DNA of 64,000 nt from Nissolia schottii. Taxonomy: Eukaryota > Streptophyta > Magnoliopsida > Fabales > Fabaceae. The position numbers and the translations under genes are program-made. How positions within the stretch are numbered: position 1 is the first letter of the stretch; each line of letters starts with the position of its first letter. Shown here one piece after another: positions 47,401-60,289 of this stretch. Under the pieces are notes generated by a model that had not been told where the DNA came from, searched no databases, and worked only from the letters and a program-made list of their open reading frames with translations. Location: assembly GCA_003254905.1 (NCBI GenBank), contig QANU01010622.1, positions 639,490 to 703,489 of the forward strand, in the 5' to 3' direction.

Positions 47401-50400
47401 CCCTCTTCCTTGCTTCGAAGATTGTTCATTTGTTATTGCTGAAACTGTTGCCATGCAAACTGCTGGATGTTATTGTATGATAAAACATACAATTAACTAT
47501 TGGAGACTTCAAATAGAAATTTGTTTTTCAACTATTTGGTCTAGACTCTAGTGAAATCATTCATTTTCATGTGCTTATTGAGCTCCAATCAATGTTACTT
47601 TGTCTGCCAACGCGTGTCTTATTTGTTTCATTTTTGCAAAATCTATCTATAATTGAGACTACTCGCTTTATGGCACGTTGTCAGAAGTTCAACAAGCAGT
47701 TATTATCCATCCTGAAGGTTCACAAAATTTGTTATTTTGTCCTTTCAGATTAATCTGGGTATATACATAAAAGACAATAAGACAGAGTTCTCAGTTTTGG
47801 TGGATAGATCTGTTGGAGGAACTAGCCTAGAAGATGGACAAATAGAGCTGATGCTTCACAGGTATGTGTTACTTTAGATGGTGCATAGATGTATGCTTTA
47901 AAATTTTGGTGGATAGATCTGTTGGACGATCTAGCCTTTTTCTTTCCTAAGTCTTGTTTTGAGGATATCTTTTCACTCTTATCTAATAATTTTTTTTGTT
48001 CCTTTTCTAAAAAATTTAAAACTTCTCTTGTTCCTGTCCCCAATAGGCGATTGCTACTTGATGATTCAAAAGGTGTTGCAGAGGCTCTTAATGAAACAGA
48101 TTGTGTTGCTGATGATTGCAGGGGTCTAACTGTAAGAATTTCTTGCCTAGTTTGAAAGTGCTGTTAGCATTTTTTGAAATTAATGTCAAATGTTTATTTT
48201 TGGTATGCCTTGTCTTTTGATCAACAAGGTTACTTTCCAATGGGTCCTAATGCTGAGAGCAGAAAAAGGTTTGACAAATCAGTGTCAATCCATTTTATCA
48301 GAATCTGACCAATGTCTCAAGATCATATTTTGGCATGTGCACACATATATTTTTGTTGGTATACATATTGAGAAAGATAGCAACTGTTTTCAGTTACATT
48401 GTTGTCTTAAGTAAAATTTACTCTCAATTATGAAAATAGATCATTCCTTGGTTTTAGAAAAGGACCAAAGATGCCAAAACTTTGTGGCAGTGTGCAGCTT
48501 TTGCTGTTCTTTAATGAATTTGGTTGGAGCAGAATGCCTATTTCAATGTGAATTAAATTTTGGTAGCAATAACAAATATAATTAACTATATATTTTTCAG
48601 GTCCAAGGTAAATTTTACTACAGAATAGATCCCTTGGGTGAGGGTGCTAAGTGGCGCCGAACTTTTGGGCAGGAAATATATTCTCCACTCCTGTTGGCTT
48701 TTTCTGAAAAGGTGAAATTTAATAGTAAAAATAGAAAAATGTAGTTCTAGGACATACATATACTATTTATTTGATGAATTCTGGTATGTTTTGTAATGAT
48801 ATCATGTATCAGTCACTGAAAGGTCAATTTCATTTGGCAGGATGATAAAGATGACTGGAGGAATTCCCATGTAACAACGTTTTCAGGAATTGATTCTTCT
48901 TACACATTACCTGATAACATTGTCATTATAACGTTACAGGTATATATGGCTTTATCCCTCTTTAAAGGGATTACCTTATCCCCTACCGGATTAGTTCAGG
49001 ATACATTAACAAGAGATCATTATTACATGCCCCCCAACAAAATGATTGAATCAAACCTTGATTTATTCATTCTTTGTGTGTATGACAAGCACACAATTGG
49101 ATTTAGTTATGCATATAATTCTATAGCTTGTAATTTATCTATATTTTCTTGGATTTTTCAGGAACTTGACAATGGGATAGTTCTCCTTCGATTAGCACAT
49201 CTATACGAGGTTTCCATTTCATTCTTAGTATTTTGCACGTGCTTTGCTTTGAAATGAGTAGTTTTATATATGCAACCTCACCCTCCGATCTCGTTTGTTG
49301 GTTATATGATATGTATGTGTATATTTGAAGTGGTTTCTTCCATTAGAAGATTGTTTTTTCAGGAATTGAAAAGAAGGAATTTAAGTTGTTGGCTCTCCTC
49401 TTTAATTAATCAGCACACTTCTTGTATGGTGTCTGGTGAAGTGGTGGTACCATTTGCCTCTTGTTTATATGATTCTGTGATTATTATGCCAGAATGAAGT
49501 ATGTCTTGGCCATGAAAATAAAGTGCTTCAATTAATAAATAAATGATGGAATCCATTTTTCTATGCTAAAAAACAAAATGGAAATTGCAATTTGTTGGAT
49601 AAATCTCTGAATCTTCGTACCTAAACAAAAAATGGGTGAACCTATTAAGGTTAGGAGAAACCATTCTCAAACTTGCACAAGCTTCTTGTAGATAATGATT
49701 CCCTCCACCATCATGGTTTACGAAATAAATAAATAAGTTCCTTGTGAATTTGGAGGTCCTTATGATTAAACTGCGCCCATGCTATTAAGATTGGCTTCTG
49801 CTTACAGACGATACTCTCTGAAATTTATTGTCTCTTTCTTTCTTTATTATTTGTGCATTATGCATTTGCTTCTTGTTTACTCCCCTCACTCTATTGGCCC
49901 ATCAAATTTATGCACAGATTGGAGAAGACAAGGATCTCTCTGTGGTGACAAGTGTGGAGCTGAAAAAGCTCTTCCCCGGGAAGAAGGTAAAAACTAAGAA
50001 GTGATATGTTTCACAAGATGTTAGAATTTTATTTATTTTTTGGATTAGGACCCTACTATGTTAAAAAAGATGTAGACACAAACACTTTTAAGTCAATAGA
50101 GTTCTCTTAAAAATTGTACGGCCCAATTAAAGTGTGTGTATAGTCATGTTTAAAACAAACATGAGAAGATCTTAATCCTAATTCCTTTTTACCCTGTTTA
50201 GCTTGTTTTCTGACTTAAATGCTTCCCTTGGTATTGTTAGATCAAAGAGTTGACGGAGATGAGTTTATCAGCGAATCAAGAAAGGACAGAGATGGAGAAG
50301 AAAAGACTTAAATGGAAGGTTGAAGGAGGCTCATTAGGAGACGGAAGTGTATCAAGGGGAGGGCCAGTTGATCCAAAAGAGCTAGTGGTGGAGCTTGCTC

Positions 50401-50471
50401 CTATGGAAATCCGCACTTTTAACATTTACTTTGATTTTGATCACGTGCCTAGCCTTGTCTCTTACGCATAG
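34251..50471 (+). CDS. GH38 lysosomal/vacuolar alpha-mannosidase, copy 2 (exons 3-29; 5' partial)
   Basis: Exons matching 3-29 of copy 1: 34251-34339, 34497-34671, 34787-34906, 35033-35116, 35200-35271, 36095-36208, 40051-40151, 40258-40351, 40441-40608, 40696-40785, 41479-41544, 41640-41696, 44951-45170, 45272-45405, 45615-45686, 45785-45844, 45925-45996, 46483-46530, 46671-46790, 47265-47330, 47749-47861, 48047-48131, 48601-48711, 48841-48939, 49162-49209, 49918-49986, 50241-50471. These give 925 aa without a stop or frameshift; with 97 aa for exons 1-2 the protein would be about 1022 aa. [10 protein letters not shown] (nucleophile Asp) and [10 protein letters not shown] are intact. The signal peptide and the HSHDDVGW zinc motif are not visible because exons 1-2 are missing at or near the gap. 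Lengths equal copy 1 except exons 16, 17, 26 and 29. The function is as for copy 1. If exons 1-2 are truly absent, this is a pseudogene or depends on another start. Confidence 0.9.
37210..38284. mobile_element. MITE (about 1.07 kb) nested in the gypsy integrase
   Basis: The ends are imperfect inverted repeats of about 40 bases: GGGGGCGTGATTTGC on the left and GGGGCATGTGGTTCG read inward on the right. Both continue into ACATTCC-AGGAAT. TTGA occurs on both sides (37206-37209, 38285-38288); read as three bases (TGA) it would suit a PIF/Harbinger-like origin. Removing the element and one duplication joins the flanking integrase codons in frame, which fixes the boundaries. No transposase is encoded. 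Confidence 0.8.
37507..38022. repeat. Long imperfect (ATT)n tract ending in TTATGG repeats
   Basis: About 480 bases made almost entirely of A and T, with many ATT/TTA runs, ending in GTTGTTGTTATGGTTATGG-type repeats. It forms the centre of the MITE and has enlarged it well beyond its terminal repeats. Confidence 0.85.
41809..42075 (-). repeat. 3' LTR of the intron-14 copia
   Basis: 267 bp. A polypurine tract (TTGAGGGGGAG, minus strand) abuts it. Its outer U3 terminus has decayed from TGTTATGG to TAATGG. Confidence 0.85.
44190..44295. mobile_element. hAT-like terminal fragment inside the copia
   Basis: TAGGGGTGGGAACAGGTCAAG followed by AGGCCT-rich repeats (GGCCTGTCAAGGCC, CCCAGGCCTTTTT) resembles one end of the plant hAT MITE type seen at 26522. 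The other end is not visible. It lies where the copia has lost gag and protease. Confidence 0.4.
44379..44701 (-). repeat. 5' LTR of the intron-14 copia, enlarged by a microsatellite
   Basis: 323 bp with termini TGTTAA and ATAACA as seen on the plus strand. It is longer than its partner because a TA/TG microsatellite (44438-44512) has expanded where the partner has only a short CATACATATATACACACA stretch. Confidence 0.85.
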
Positions 50472-51000
50472 TAGAGCAACATTGCTTGGTGTAGTTCTTA
50501 CTTTTGAACAAGCATGTTGGTATTATGTCATGTTTGACTAGTTCATCTAACTACGACAACCTGTACCATGAAGACTTCGGCTTCAAATCTCTTGTACGTT
50601 TTGCATAATACCAAGTCTTCCCCTCTTCCAAAATCTGCTTTAAGACTAGTCATTGTAGCCTCCTTCGCCTTACTAGGAAAACAGAGTGTGATATTTGATG
50701 GCTATAACAACAGCTTAGCATTTCCATTAGATATTTGACTGTTATATACAAGATTCCTGAGCAAGATATGTGATGCGTGCATAATATCTATTATCTATCC
50801 ATTATAATATATAAATTATAGTACACTATTATATATGATTGTCACGTCAGTTTATTTCAATAGTTGGTAGCTTCTCCCACACCCGTTCTTTCCATTCCCT
50901 CTCATTGTAACTCTCTTCCTCTCAATAAACTTCACCATAAATTCTTAGTAACCCTTCCCTCGCAGTAAACTTCACGACAAATTTAAATCCACATCCACAT
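50472..51000. other. 3' flank of alpha-mannosidase copy 2
   Basis: Probable 3' untranslated region and spacer. CAATAAAC near 50922 could be a poly(A) signal. The sequence stays AT-rich until the gypsy LTR begins at 51001. Confidence 0.45.
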
Positions 51001-54000
51001 TGTAACACCTCACTTTTTTCTTATATTCATTACATGCTCAGTAAATAATTATATAAATTATACTTTAATATTTGAGAGACTTAGTCAGACCCTTAAGGTC
51101 AACCTTATGACTCAGCAACGATTTAGGAAAGGGCAAAACCCTTTCTTGAGTCTCTAGTTGTCTACTAAGCCTCGGTGGCCCCTGTTGGTCAACTCGTTGG
51201 CCCTGTTAACTTCAAATTTGTGTCTGACTACCCAATGAATGTCTTAATATAGATTTATGTGTTATCCTAAGCACATTAATTATCCTTACCTTAAATCTGA
51301 ATTGTCTTAGAAAATTTTTGCCGATACGAAAACTCGGGTAATCGTTTTGGCATTATGCGTAGTCTTTGGAACCCAAACTCGAGTTTATTTCTATAAGGCT
51401 TGTCTATGGCCAATGACAAGTTTTAAACCCTTTATTAAAGAGAAATTATTCATTTTACCTTTTTCAAGTCCATTTTAATTTTATAGAGGCAAAACGTCAC
51501 TTTGTAAGGTCCCGGAGTACCTCGAATTGCCCGTTGAGCTGACGTACGACACCCCGACGAGTTACCTCACATGCACGACGACACATGGCTGGACCCCCCC
51601 AGCTTACTAAGGCCACCGACCATGCACCAAAATTTGGCCTTTAATTGATTTTCATTTACTTTGAAAAATCAATTGTCAAATTATAAGCTAAACACAACAA
51701 AGCAATCAACATTTCCTACAAACCAAGTCTATCTCCTTCAACTCCAGCCACCCTTCCACAGCCCTCCACCACTCCACCTCCAGCCCTTCCTCGCAACAGT
51801 TCTCCCTCCTCCTCATCACCCCCCTACAGCAAGCCACCCTGCAAAGTCACCATCACCATCAAACAGGCCATCATACCCCAAAATCGCCACCCTTTACACT
51901 TAAGCACCATTTTAATAGCACCACCTCAGAGTTTCTACCTTCTTTTGTTCACCAAATTGGAGGCCAGAGCATCGGTTGTTTGTGAGTTTTAGGTGGGTTT
52001 CCTGACCCCAAAGGTGACGGGGTAACTAGCCTTCAAGATTAAGGCTAAGCAAATCAGAATTTTTTTTTTCTCCTAGATTGTTTAAATTTCAATTATATAT
52101 GCATGCATGTTTATAATCTGTATTGTGGTTGTCTTGGCTTTGTTTTGGTTATGAGAAATTGGCCTAGGAAAATGTAAGTCAAAACATTGTCTAGGAAGTT
52201 AGAAAATCGATAAAATCTTGGAACTATTTTTGGTCTGGTTCATTTTTGCATGCAGCGGATTTCATCTTGAAAAACTAACTTTATTTTTGGAATCTACTCG
52301 AAAAGTTGAGTGCAAGTATTAAGTTCCAAAATTTTTTGAGTCCCCTACGAATTTTTTGGGTAAATTGAGTTAAAACGATAATTTTGGGTAGATAGGGGTA
52401 AAATTGGAATTTCAAAAAATAGAGGTCAAATATGGGTAAGATAAAATGAAAAATAAATCTGGGGCTATCAAAAACCTTAGGGTAGAGTCCCGAGTCTTTT
52501 TGGGTTCAACAAATGAAAATTTAGAGAAAAATAAAATTTGTCATGTAAAAATGACAAAAATAGGGATTTGGAGACTTATGAGCGGCAATTTATAAAATCT
52601 GGGCTTTGGGGGTAAAAATAATAGTATCATTGCCCTTGACATAGCCTCGTACTAGTAAGAAGTAGAAGAATGATGTGAATTGTGGAGACAAGACCAATAC
52701 AAGCTATGTCGCGATGGCAGGTGACCGAAAAAAATTTTATACACTAAAATCAAACCCAAAGCTCACTACTTTTTAAATCTTGGGTCGTAGGTGACAACCA
52801 AATAATATCTATTTTTTTTTCTTCTGATGAATGTATGTTTGAGTAAATTTTAATGTAGTTAGGATTAAATGTTAGCTTTATATGTGGTACCTGTTATATC
52901 TCTACGTAGAGTAGGTTTGCATCTTGAGTATCCTAGACGAGTTATTAAAAACAAGATAATAATAAATGAATTAGGATAGTTGAATGAAACTATAGGAGGT
53001 TACTAGTCAAGTGAGTCGGGTTAACCTTAGAATTCGCAGAATCACTAGACCCCAATCAAGTAGAGCTAATAAATGCGCAAATATACTTATTACCCTTGGT
53101 CTGACTCTTGAAGTCAACCCCTCACCATCTGATATGGGATGGTCATTTAAACGCTAGATGCGTAAGTAAGTCGCATCCACTGGTTTAAACTCAACAACGA
53201 GAAAGTAAGTTGTACCCCGATCGAAAATCTTCCTGACAGGTATAGAAGGGGTTCTCAGTTTTTTATATAGATAGATGAGTTATGTGCACACGTGATTTAA
53301 TACCATGAGTTATTTCCCTCCATATTTAGAAAAACACTGTCATATGTAATAAGACATTATGAGTTGACTCCTTCATGTAGTAATTAGGATAATGTCGTTT
53401 GGGATTAGATTTATATTAATAATAAGAAATAAAGGCTTGCAATCTAGAGACCCCCTTAACGGCGTAATCATAAGTGAATATAATATAATTATCATACAGG
53501 TTACCTGCTGAGAATGTAAACTCTCATTTCTCATTTGCTTATGATTCCAGGACATTATGACGAGTAAATAGGAGGTCCCTACGGCGAAAACCCTACAAAT
53601 GAACACCAAGATTGACCCCAAAACTAGGGTCGTCATGATTTTTGTGATGGTAGAGTTCGTAGCCGATCGTGAGATGATTGCACTAGTAGCACATGTACCT
53701 CTGCCAACTCCAGCTCCTATCCCTACTTCTACACCAGCTCCAGCATCCATTGAGCCACTCAAGTCCATGATGCCAAATCCTCCCCAGTGTTAGGTCCTTG
53801 CTACGGGATGCTCAGCATCCTGACAACCCAGATCTTGGCCCATATTATAGGATTATCCACGAGGTCCAGTCCCCATCTCATACAGAGCCATTCCTCCGTA
53901 GTAGCGGGGAACGCGTACACGCAAGACTGCAAGAAAGAGTATGCTATTTGTGAGCCGCCAAGACGATGTTCAGATCGTCATGCCACACGATGCAAAGGCA

Positions 54001-54697
54001 CGACCTTCTGGCCACGCCCCTTCATGCCCCTTTGTACATAAGAGCCCTTGGCAAGCATGTTTGGGGGCGATCTCTGATGAGGAGGAGGACCATGAGAAGG
54101 ACCCTAAGGAAGAGGATCCTTAGGAAAATACAGAGTACGACAAGACAAGGAGTTGTTGAGTTGGGCAGAATCGGAGAGGAGGCTATCTTTGGATGACAAA
54201 GGCATTTTTCATGGTGATTTTACGGTCATTGCGAAAGCATTTAGTACCTTTTATGTATTTCTCTACTTGTATATGTATCTGGTATTGCATGAGCCAGTGG
54301 AGGTAGCTATGCCACAAGTCCTGCATATGATTGTAAATGATGTAAAAACTCTCTTTCTCTAGACACACACACACATATGTATGTATATCATATGTGGATT
54401 TTCAAGGACTGTTTGATATCCATGCTCTTATGAAAAGAATGTATGTTTTTGTATGATGTTATGATGTGCCGTATGCCTTAGCATAGGATTGGTTCGATTG
54501 GTACTTAAGTTCGTTTTTTTCTTCTATGTTACGAGTACGGCTCATGTCTTCTTTTTCAAAGCAAGAAAAGTTTAAATTGGTCCATATTTTTGTGCCTAAA
54601 GTATATTTCAAAGGTTTAAAAGTAATCCAACCAAAAGGTAACAAACTAGTGATCATTGCTTGTGACTTAAACGTACGTAGCTAGTTAGGGTGTTACA
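51001..54697 (+). repeat. 5' LTR, 3697 bp
   Basis: Starts TGTAACACC and ends GGTGTTACA, a nine-base perfect inverted terminus. The end is fixed by the primer site three bases later. Open frames inside it have no recognisable domain. Bases 53335-54465 align with the 3' LTR fragment at 58179-59250. Confidence 0.85.
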
Positions 54698-54700
54698 TTT

Positions 54701-54712
54701 TGGTATTAGAGC
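54701..54712 (+). promoter_or_regulatory. Primer-binding site (initiator tRNA-Met)
   Basis: TGGTATTAGAGC differs at one base from TGGTATCAGAGC, the usual complement of the plant initiator tRNA-Met 3' end. It lies three bases inside the 5' LTR. Confidence 0.85.
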
Positions 54713-54871
54713 AGTCGGTCTAAGTAAGCCTAAGGACAGTGTCAACTTATGCTTCCTAGCATGTTATCGGTATATTAAATTACCATGTTATATGTTACTA
54801 AGACTATGTTGCACTAGCATTTCCTTAAGCTCGATTAACTCATGATTTATGTAGGTGCACGATAGTCATGC

Positions 54872-55945
54872 ATGCCACCCCTTAGAGAAAATGCACAATG
54901 CTCGGCTGAACTTGCGAACTTCAAAGACTTTGTCAAAGAAATGGCACAAGCATCGACCCGAATAGCCGAAGCAATGGCTCAAAGATACGTAACTCCAAAT
55001 GCTCGAGAAATGGATGCCCACAGATACGCGAAGTTCGGGAGAGCTAATCCTCCCACTTTCGCCAGAGTTATGGACCCAGAGCAGGTGGACAATTGGGTAA
55101 TAAAGATGGAACAAAATATTGAAGATATTCCATGCACCAACACACAGAAAGTGCATTTCGCTACGAGGAAGCTGAAGGCCTCTGCCCGTGATTGGTGGAA
55201 CTCCACGAAGCTTCTTTTAGAGTAAGGAGGAGCTTAGATTTCATGGGAGCAGTTCAAGGTGGCGTTCTTCGACAAATATTTTCCCAGAGAAATGCGTGAA
55301 TGCAAGGAAACCGAGTTCTTGGGACTAAACAATGAAGATATTTCGTTGGCAGAGTACACTGCCAAGTTTGAGAAATTATCCAGGTACTCCAGGACCTACC
55401 AGCATGGAAGTATGAAAAGTATTAAAGGGGCCTCAGGTTGGAACTACAATCATCCATCAACGTTCTTGGCGTTTGGGATTACGCACGTTGGTTAACAAGA
55501 TTTTGGCCCATGTGGAAACTTTGAAGGACTTAGTAGCATGTCATAGTAAGAAATACAAGAAAAAGCTAGCTGAGCACGGGCCCTCACAACAGGATCAGAG
55601 GACGAAAATACCATTCCATGGCCAAGACTTTTGGGGAAAAAGGGCTTAGTATCAACAGCAACATCAACAGCAGGGACCAAGACAAGCCTAGGGCCAGTTT
55701 TAGCAAGGACAACCAAGTCAAGGGAAGTAACTACAGTGGCCGCAACAAGGCAGAAACCAGCAAGGGCAGAGGGTACAAGGAAGGCAACAAGGGAAGGAGG
55801 GCGTGCCGCCTTGCGCTATGAGAAGGGCGGCCACTACGCCAACGATTGCAAGGCCCCCTGTCCACAGCTCAGAGACCCGAGAGTTTCACCCTCACCACAA
55901 AAGAAGCCCATGAAACAGAAGGGCTCATCCTTGGTAAGTGCATAA
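54872..55945 (+). pseudogene. gag of the Tekay-like element, broken
   Basis: Starts MPPLRENAQCSAEL. It carries the Retrotrans_gag region: ANPPTFARVMDPEQVDNWV, then ARDWWN, then after an in-frame stop FFDKYFPREMRECKETEFL and SLAEYTAKFEKLSRY. A degenerate zinc knuckle (YEKGGHYANDCKAPCP) is in another frame near 55820. Several stops and frameshifts show that it cannot make a full Gag. Confidence 0.85.
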
Positions 55946-58178
55946 TGATATGTAAACCCTTAACTATATTATACGACTTAGGCTTGTCGCACTCTTTCAT
56001 TTCATATGTTAATGTTAAAAGTATAAGTTTATCCACCATGTCTCTCCCCTATACTTTACTCGTGTCCACACCCATGGCTCCACCGGTAAAGACTTGTCTA
56101 GTATGCCCCTATTAGGATAAAACCTTAACAACTGATCTCATATGTCTTACCTTAGTCGATCTTGATATAATCATAGGAATGGATTGGCTTCGCGCCAATC
56201 ATGTCCTCTTAGATTACGCAGGAAGGTCGATAATCTTCCTTGATATACCTATCGTGGCCCCAAATATTAAACGTGAGTCAGTTACATTATGCTGTTATCG
56301 GCTTGATAGTCAGGAATACATTCTCCTAGCATCTTCGGAAGTGGAGACCAGGAAAATAATTGAAGGCATCCTCGTGGTCTGTGAGTACCCAGACATGTTT
56401 CCCGAGGACATACTAGAGTTTCCCCCAGAATGAGAAGTAGAGTTTTTCATTGATTTGGTTCTTGGGGAAAGGTCATTCTTGGTAGCTCTGTATCAAATTC
56501 CCCTAATAGAGTTAAAGGAGTGGAAGTAGCAGCTAGAGGAGCTATTGGAGAAACGATTTATTCGGCCAAGCGTGTCATCGTGGGGATCCTCAGTACTGTT
56601 TTTCAAAAAGAAGGACGGTTCAATGAGGTTATGCATAGATTACAGGAAACTCAACATGGTTACCATTAAGAACAAGTACCCACTTTCGAGGATTGATGAC
56701 CTGATGGACTAGTCGAAGGGTGCGAAGGTGCTCCCAAAGATTGACCCCCAATCTAGTTACCACCAAATTCGAGTCAAGGACGAAAACATTCAAAAGACGG
56801 CATTTCAAACATGATATGGCCACTATGAGTTCACTGTTATGTCATTTAGATTGACGAATGCCCCAGCAATTTTCATAGAATACATGAACCAGATTTTCTG
56901 AGCTTACCTAGATAAGTATGTAATGGTTTTTATTGACGATATCCTTATATATTCAAGGACTGAGGAAGAACACATTGAGCATTTAAAGGTGGTGCTGGAT
57001 ATTCTCAGGAGTAGGAGGTTGTACGGCAAGCTCTCTAAGTGCGAGTTCTAGATGAAAGAGAAGAAATTTTTGGGTCATGTAGTGTCAAAATGGGGAACCT
57101 TTATCAATCCAAGTAATATTGAGGCAATGAAGAATTAGGAAAGACCAATCTTAGTAACGAAAATCAAGAACTTCTTGGGATTTGCCGGCTAGTACAGGAG
57201 GTTCATCAAGGGATTCCCTTAGATCGCATTGCCCCTTACCAAGCTAACATGGAATAGAGTGCTTTTTGTATAGTCACTGAACACGAGCAAAGCTTTCAAG
57301 TGCTGAATGATAAGCTGACCACCGCATTGATCCTTGTGTTACTCGACTCTCACCTACCATTTGAAGTCTATTGTGATGCCTTCGGTGTAGGTTTGGGATT
57401 TCTACTGATGCAAAATTGCCAAGTAGTAGCGTTGTCATCTCGCTAGCTTAAGACTCATGAAGTCAACTGCTCTACTCATGATCTGGAATTGGCCGCAATA
57501 GTATTTGCACTGAAAACTTGGAGACCTCACTTGTATGGCGTCATATTCGAGGTGTTACTGACCACAAGAGCCTGAATTACCTATTCGATCAGAAAGAGCT
57601 CAATATGTGACAAAGGAGGTGGATTGAATTCCTAAAGGATTACAATTTTGGGCTAAACTACCACCCTGGGAAAGAAAATGTGGTAGCCAAAGCTCTTATT
57701 CAAAAATCGTTGCACGCAACACAGATGATGATTAAAGAGGAAAAATTGATATGGGGTTTTAGAAACCTCAATATGGGTATCACTCTCTATGCCAGTAGCA
57801 TGATGTTGTGTCAGATACAAATTACTAGTAGATTCAGAAGGAGGGTCTTGGAAGCATAGAAGGATGGCAAGGATGAAGCTTGGCTGAAGTTTTTGATGAT
57901 GGTACAAGAGGGAAGGTTCAAAGAAGCCACTTATGGAACAAACAGAATTTTGAGATTCAATCAATGGATCTGCGTGTTGAATAACAATGGTTTGAGAAGG
58001 GACATCTTGGAGGAAGCATACAATAGCCACTTTATGATACACCTGGAATGATGAAGATGTACCATGATTTGAAGAAAATGTTCTGGTGGCCCGGGTTGAA
58101 GAAAGATGTAGCTGTGTGGGTCAAAAAATGTTTAGTGTGCTAGAAGGTGAAAATCGAGCAAACGTCTCATGGGGGCAG
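55946..58178 (+). pseudogene. pol of the Tekay-like element, broken
   Basis: In order: a protease region whose D-S/T-G site is altered (LYDLGLSHSFIS), RT ([20 protein letters not shown]; active site [12 protein letters not shown]), RNase H (VYCDAFGVGLGFLLMQ) and the integrase zinc finger (FWWPGLKKDVAVWVKKCLVC). Many in-frame stops occur throughout. The integrase catalytic core and chromodomain are deleted. Confidence 0.85.
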
Positions 58179-59250
58179 CACGGTCATACGTAATAAGACA
58201 TTACAAGTTAATTTCCTCATGTAGTAATTAGGATAAAACTGTTCTGGACTAGATTTATATTAATAATAAGAAATAAAGGATTGCATTTCTATTTATCACC
58301 TAGAGACCCCATAATATACAGGTTACCCCCTTGAGAATGCAAATTCTCATTCCCTATTTGCTTATGATTTCGGGACATTATGACGAGCAGATAAGAGGTC
58401 CCCAGGATGAAAACCCTACGGACAGGCACCATGATTGACCCCACTTCCAGGGCCGTCATGATTTCTATGACGATAGAGTTTGCAAGTGATCGTGAGATGC
58501 GTTTACTAGTAGACATTGTACCTCCACCAGCCCTAGCTCCTATCCCCACTCCTATACTAGCACTGTCATCCATTGAGCCACTTGAGCCTACGATACCAAA
58601 TCCTCTTCCAGCTCCAGGGTCTTACTACAGGACGCCTATTATCCTAACAACCCAGAGCTCAACCCATATTAGAGGATTATCCATGAGGTCCCATTCCCCG
58701 TCCCATATAGAGCCATTCCCCCGAAGAAGCAGGGAACTTGTACACGCAAGATCACCAGAAAGAATATGCTATTTGTGAGCCGTCAGGACAGTGTCTGCAT
58801 CGTCATGCCACACGATGCAAAGGTTGGACCTTTTGGCCATGCCCCTTTGTACCCCGTTGTACTTAGGGCCCTTGGCCAGCAAGTTTGGGGGAGATCTCTG
58901 ACGAGGAGGAGGACCTTGAGGAGAGGGATCTTGAGGAGGATGTAGAGGACGATGAGACATAGAGTTGTTGAGTTGGGCAGAATCGGAGAAGAGGCTATCA
59001 TTGGAGGATGGAGGCATTTTCCAGCGTGATTTTACAATCATCACGAAATAATTTAGTATTGTGTTATGTATTTCTTACTTGTATATGTATCTGGTATTGC
59101 GTGGGCCAGCGGAGATAGCTACGCCACAAGTCTTACGTGTGATTGTAAATTATGTAAACAACTATATATGTTATCATATGTGGACTTTCTGGGACTGTTT
59201 GATATGCATGCTCTTATGACAAGAATGTATGTTTTTGTATGATGTTGTGA
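58179..59250 (+). repeat. 3' LTR fragment
   Basis: Matches the 5' LTR from 53335 to about 54465. Shared landmarks are GTAATAAGACATTA, TTTATATTAATAATAAGAAA and GAATGTATGTTTTTGTATGA. It is truncated on both sides. Confidence 0.85.
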
Positions 59251-60289
59251 ATATGAAAAAAATTGAACACTCACAAAATTCTAAACTCAGAAATATTCAC
59301 CTTGCTAAAACCTCAACCTCTCACTTTTCAAACCCTACAACTAGTTGGCTCTCCAATGCTCTCTTTGTCAAGCCTCCCACCACAATTGTTCTACCAGCCA
59401 ATCCGCCACAGCCACCGCAAGTCAATCGGCTTGGTTGTGTCAATTTGTTGCTTGATCATGTTGGTAGCTGTCACAACTTGGGAATCTCACTCACTATGTC
59501 ATTCACCATGACCTCCACCACTAGCTCCATCACAATTTCACAATAACAATGCTATCCTTTATGTTTTATCAACGTGACCACAGTACAAATTGAGGTAGTT
59601 CTCATAAAAATCATTTTCAATTATTTCATTTGATATGATATAGCAAGGAGTAGGTGGTAAAAATATAGGAGGAATGTGTGAAGTGGTTTGACCCTTCATA
59701 AGCCAAGTGTTAAAATTTTGAACGAATGGTCATTAGGAAAAGAAAACTATATTTTTTTGGAAGGTTGTGATTTAGATAAAAAAAATCAAACAATTTCGAA
59801 CAAATATGTTAGTGATTGATTGATTTCATTTAAGACCATTTTGTGTAGCATGATTATTAAGAAAATTTGCGGGTGACATTTCTAGAAATTTATATTTTGA
59901 GAATTTGAAAAATATGGTTATGATATTTATATTTTTCCTATTATAATAATATCTCTCTTATAATATCTCCATTATCTATCTAATATAATACATTTTTTTA
60001 TTGCATACAAGAGTCATTTTGATGGATGTAGTACTAGGAACTTTGTTTTTATTTTTTATTCTAATGTATTAGTAGTCTGTTTCATGTAGCTGTAATTATT
60101 TTTTTATGTGTGAGTGGATTCATGTTATAATTAATTAAAGCTCTCCAAAATGCATGTTCAAGCTTTTATGCATATTTTGAATGATGAAAGGGAATTAGAA
60201 TTATTAACATGTATTGTTGAAAATTATTGGTAGTCTTGAGGGTTTTTTTTTAATGTTTTTGATACAATAGAAAATAAGAAAAACTAAGG
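59251..60289. other. AT-rich spacer
   Basis: No gene is recognisable. The C-rich open frames at 59229-59546 have no domain and straddle the element edge. The remainder is homopolymer-rich. Confidence 0.5.

Larger units (their letters stand above)
51001..59250 (+). mobile_element. Decayed Ty3/gypsy (Tekay/Del-like) retrotransposon
   Basis: A 3.7-kb 5' LTR is followed by a tRNA-Met primer site, gag and pol with many stops, and part of a 3' LTR. Element order (gag-PR-RT-RH-IN) and motif forms point to the chromovirus side of Ty3/gypsy, and the very long LTR suggests the Tekay/Del group. The integrase stops after its zinc finger, and the next bases match the middle of the LTR. One deletion therefore removed the integrase core and the first two thirds of the 3' LTR. 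The last 230 or so bases of the 3' LTR are also missing, so no target duplication can be read. Confidence 0.88.

Noticed and set aside
51661..51903. 80-codon Pro/His-rich open frame inside the 5' LTR
   Set aside because: Low-complexity C-rich sequence; the matching part of the 3' LTR is deleted, and there is no domain.
53599..54196. Several 60-85-codon open frames in the 5' LTR, with similar frames at 58407-58778
   Set aside because: The two regions are the repeated LTR; frames shift between copies, so coding is unlikely.
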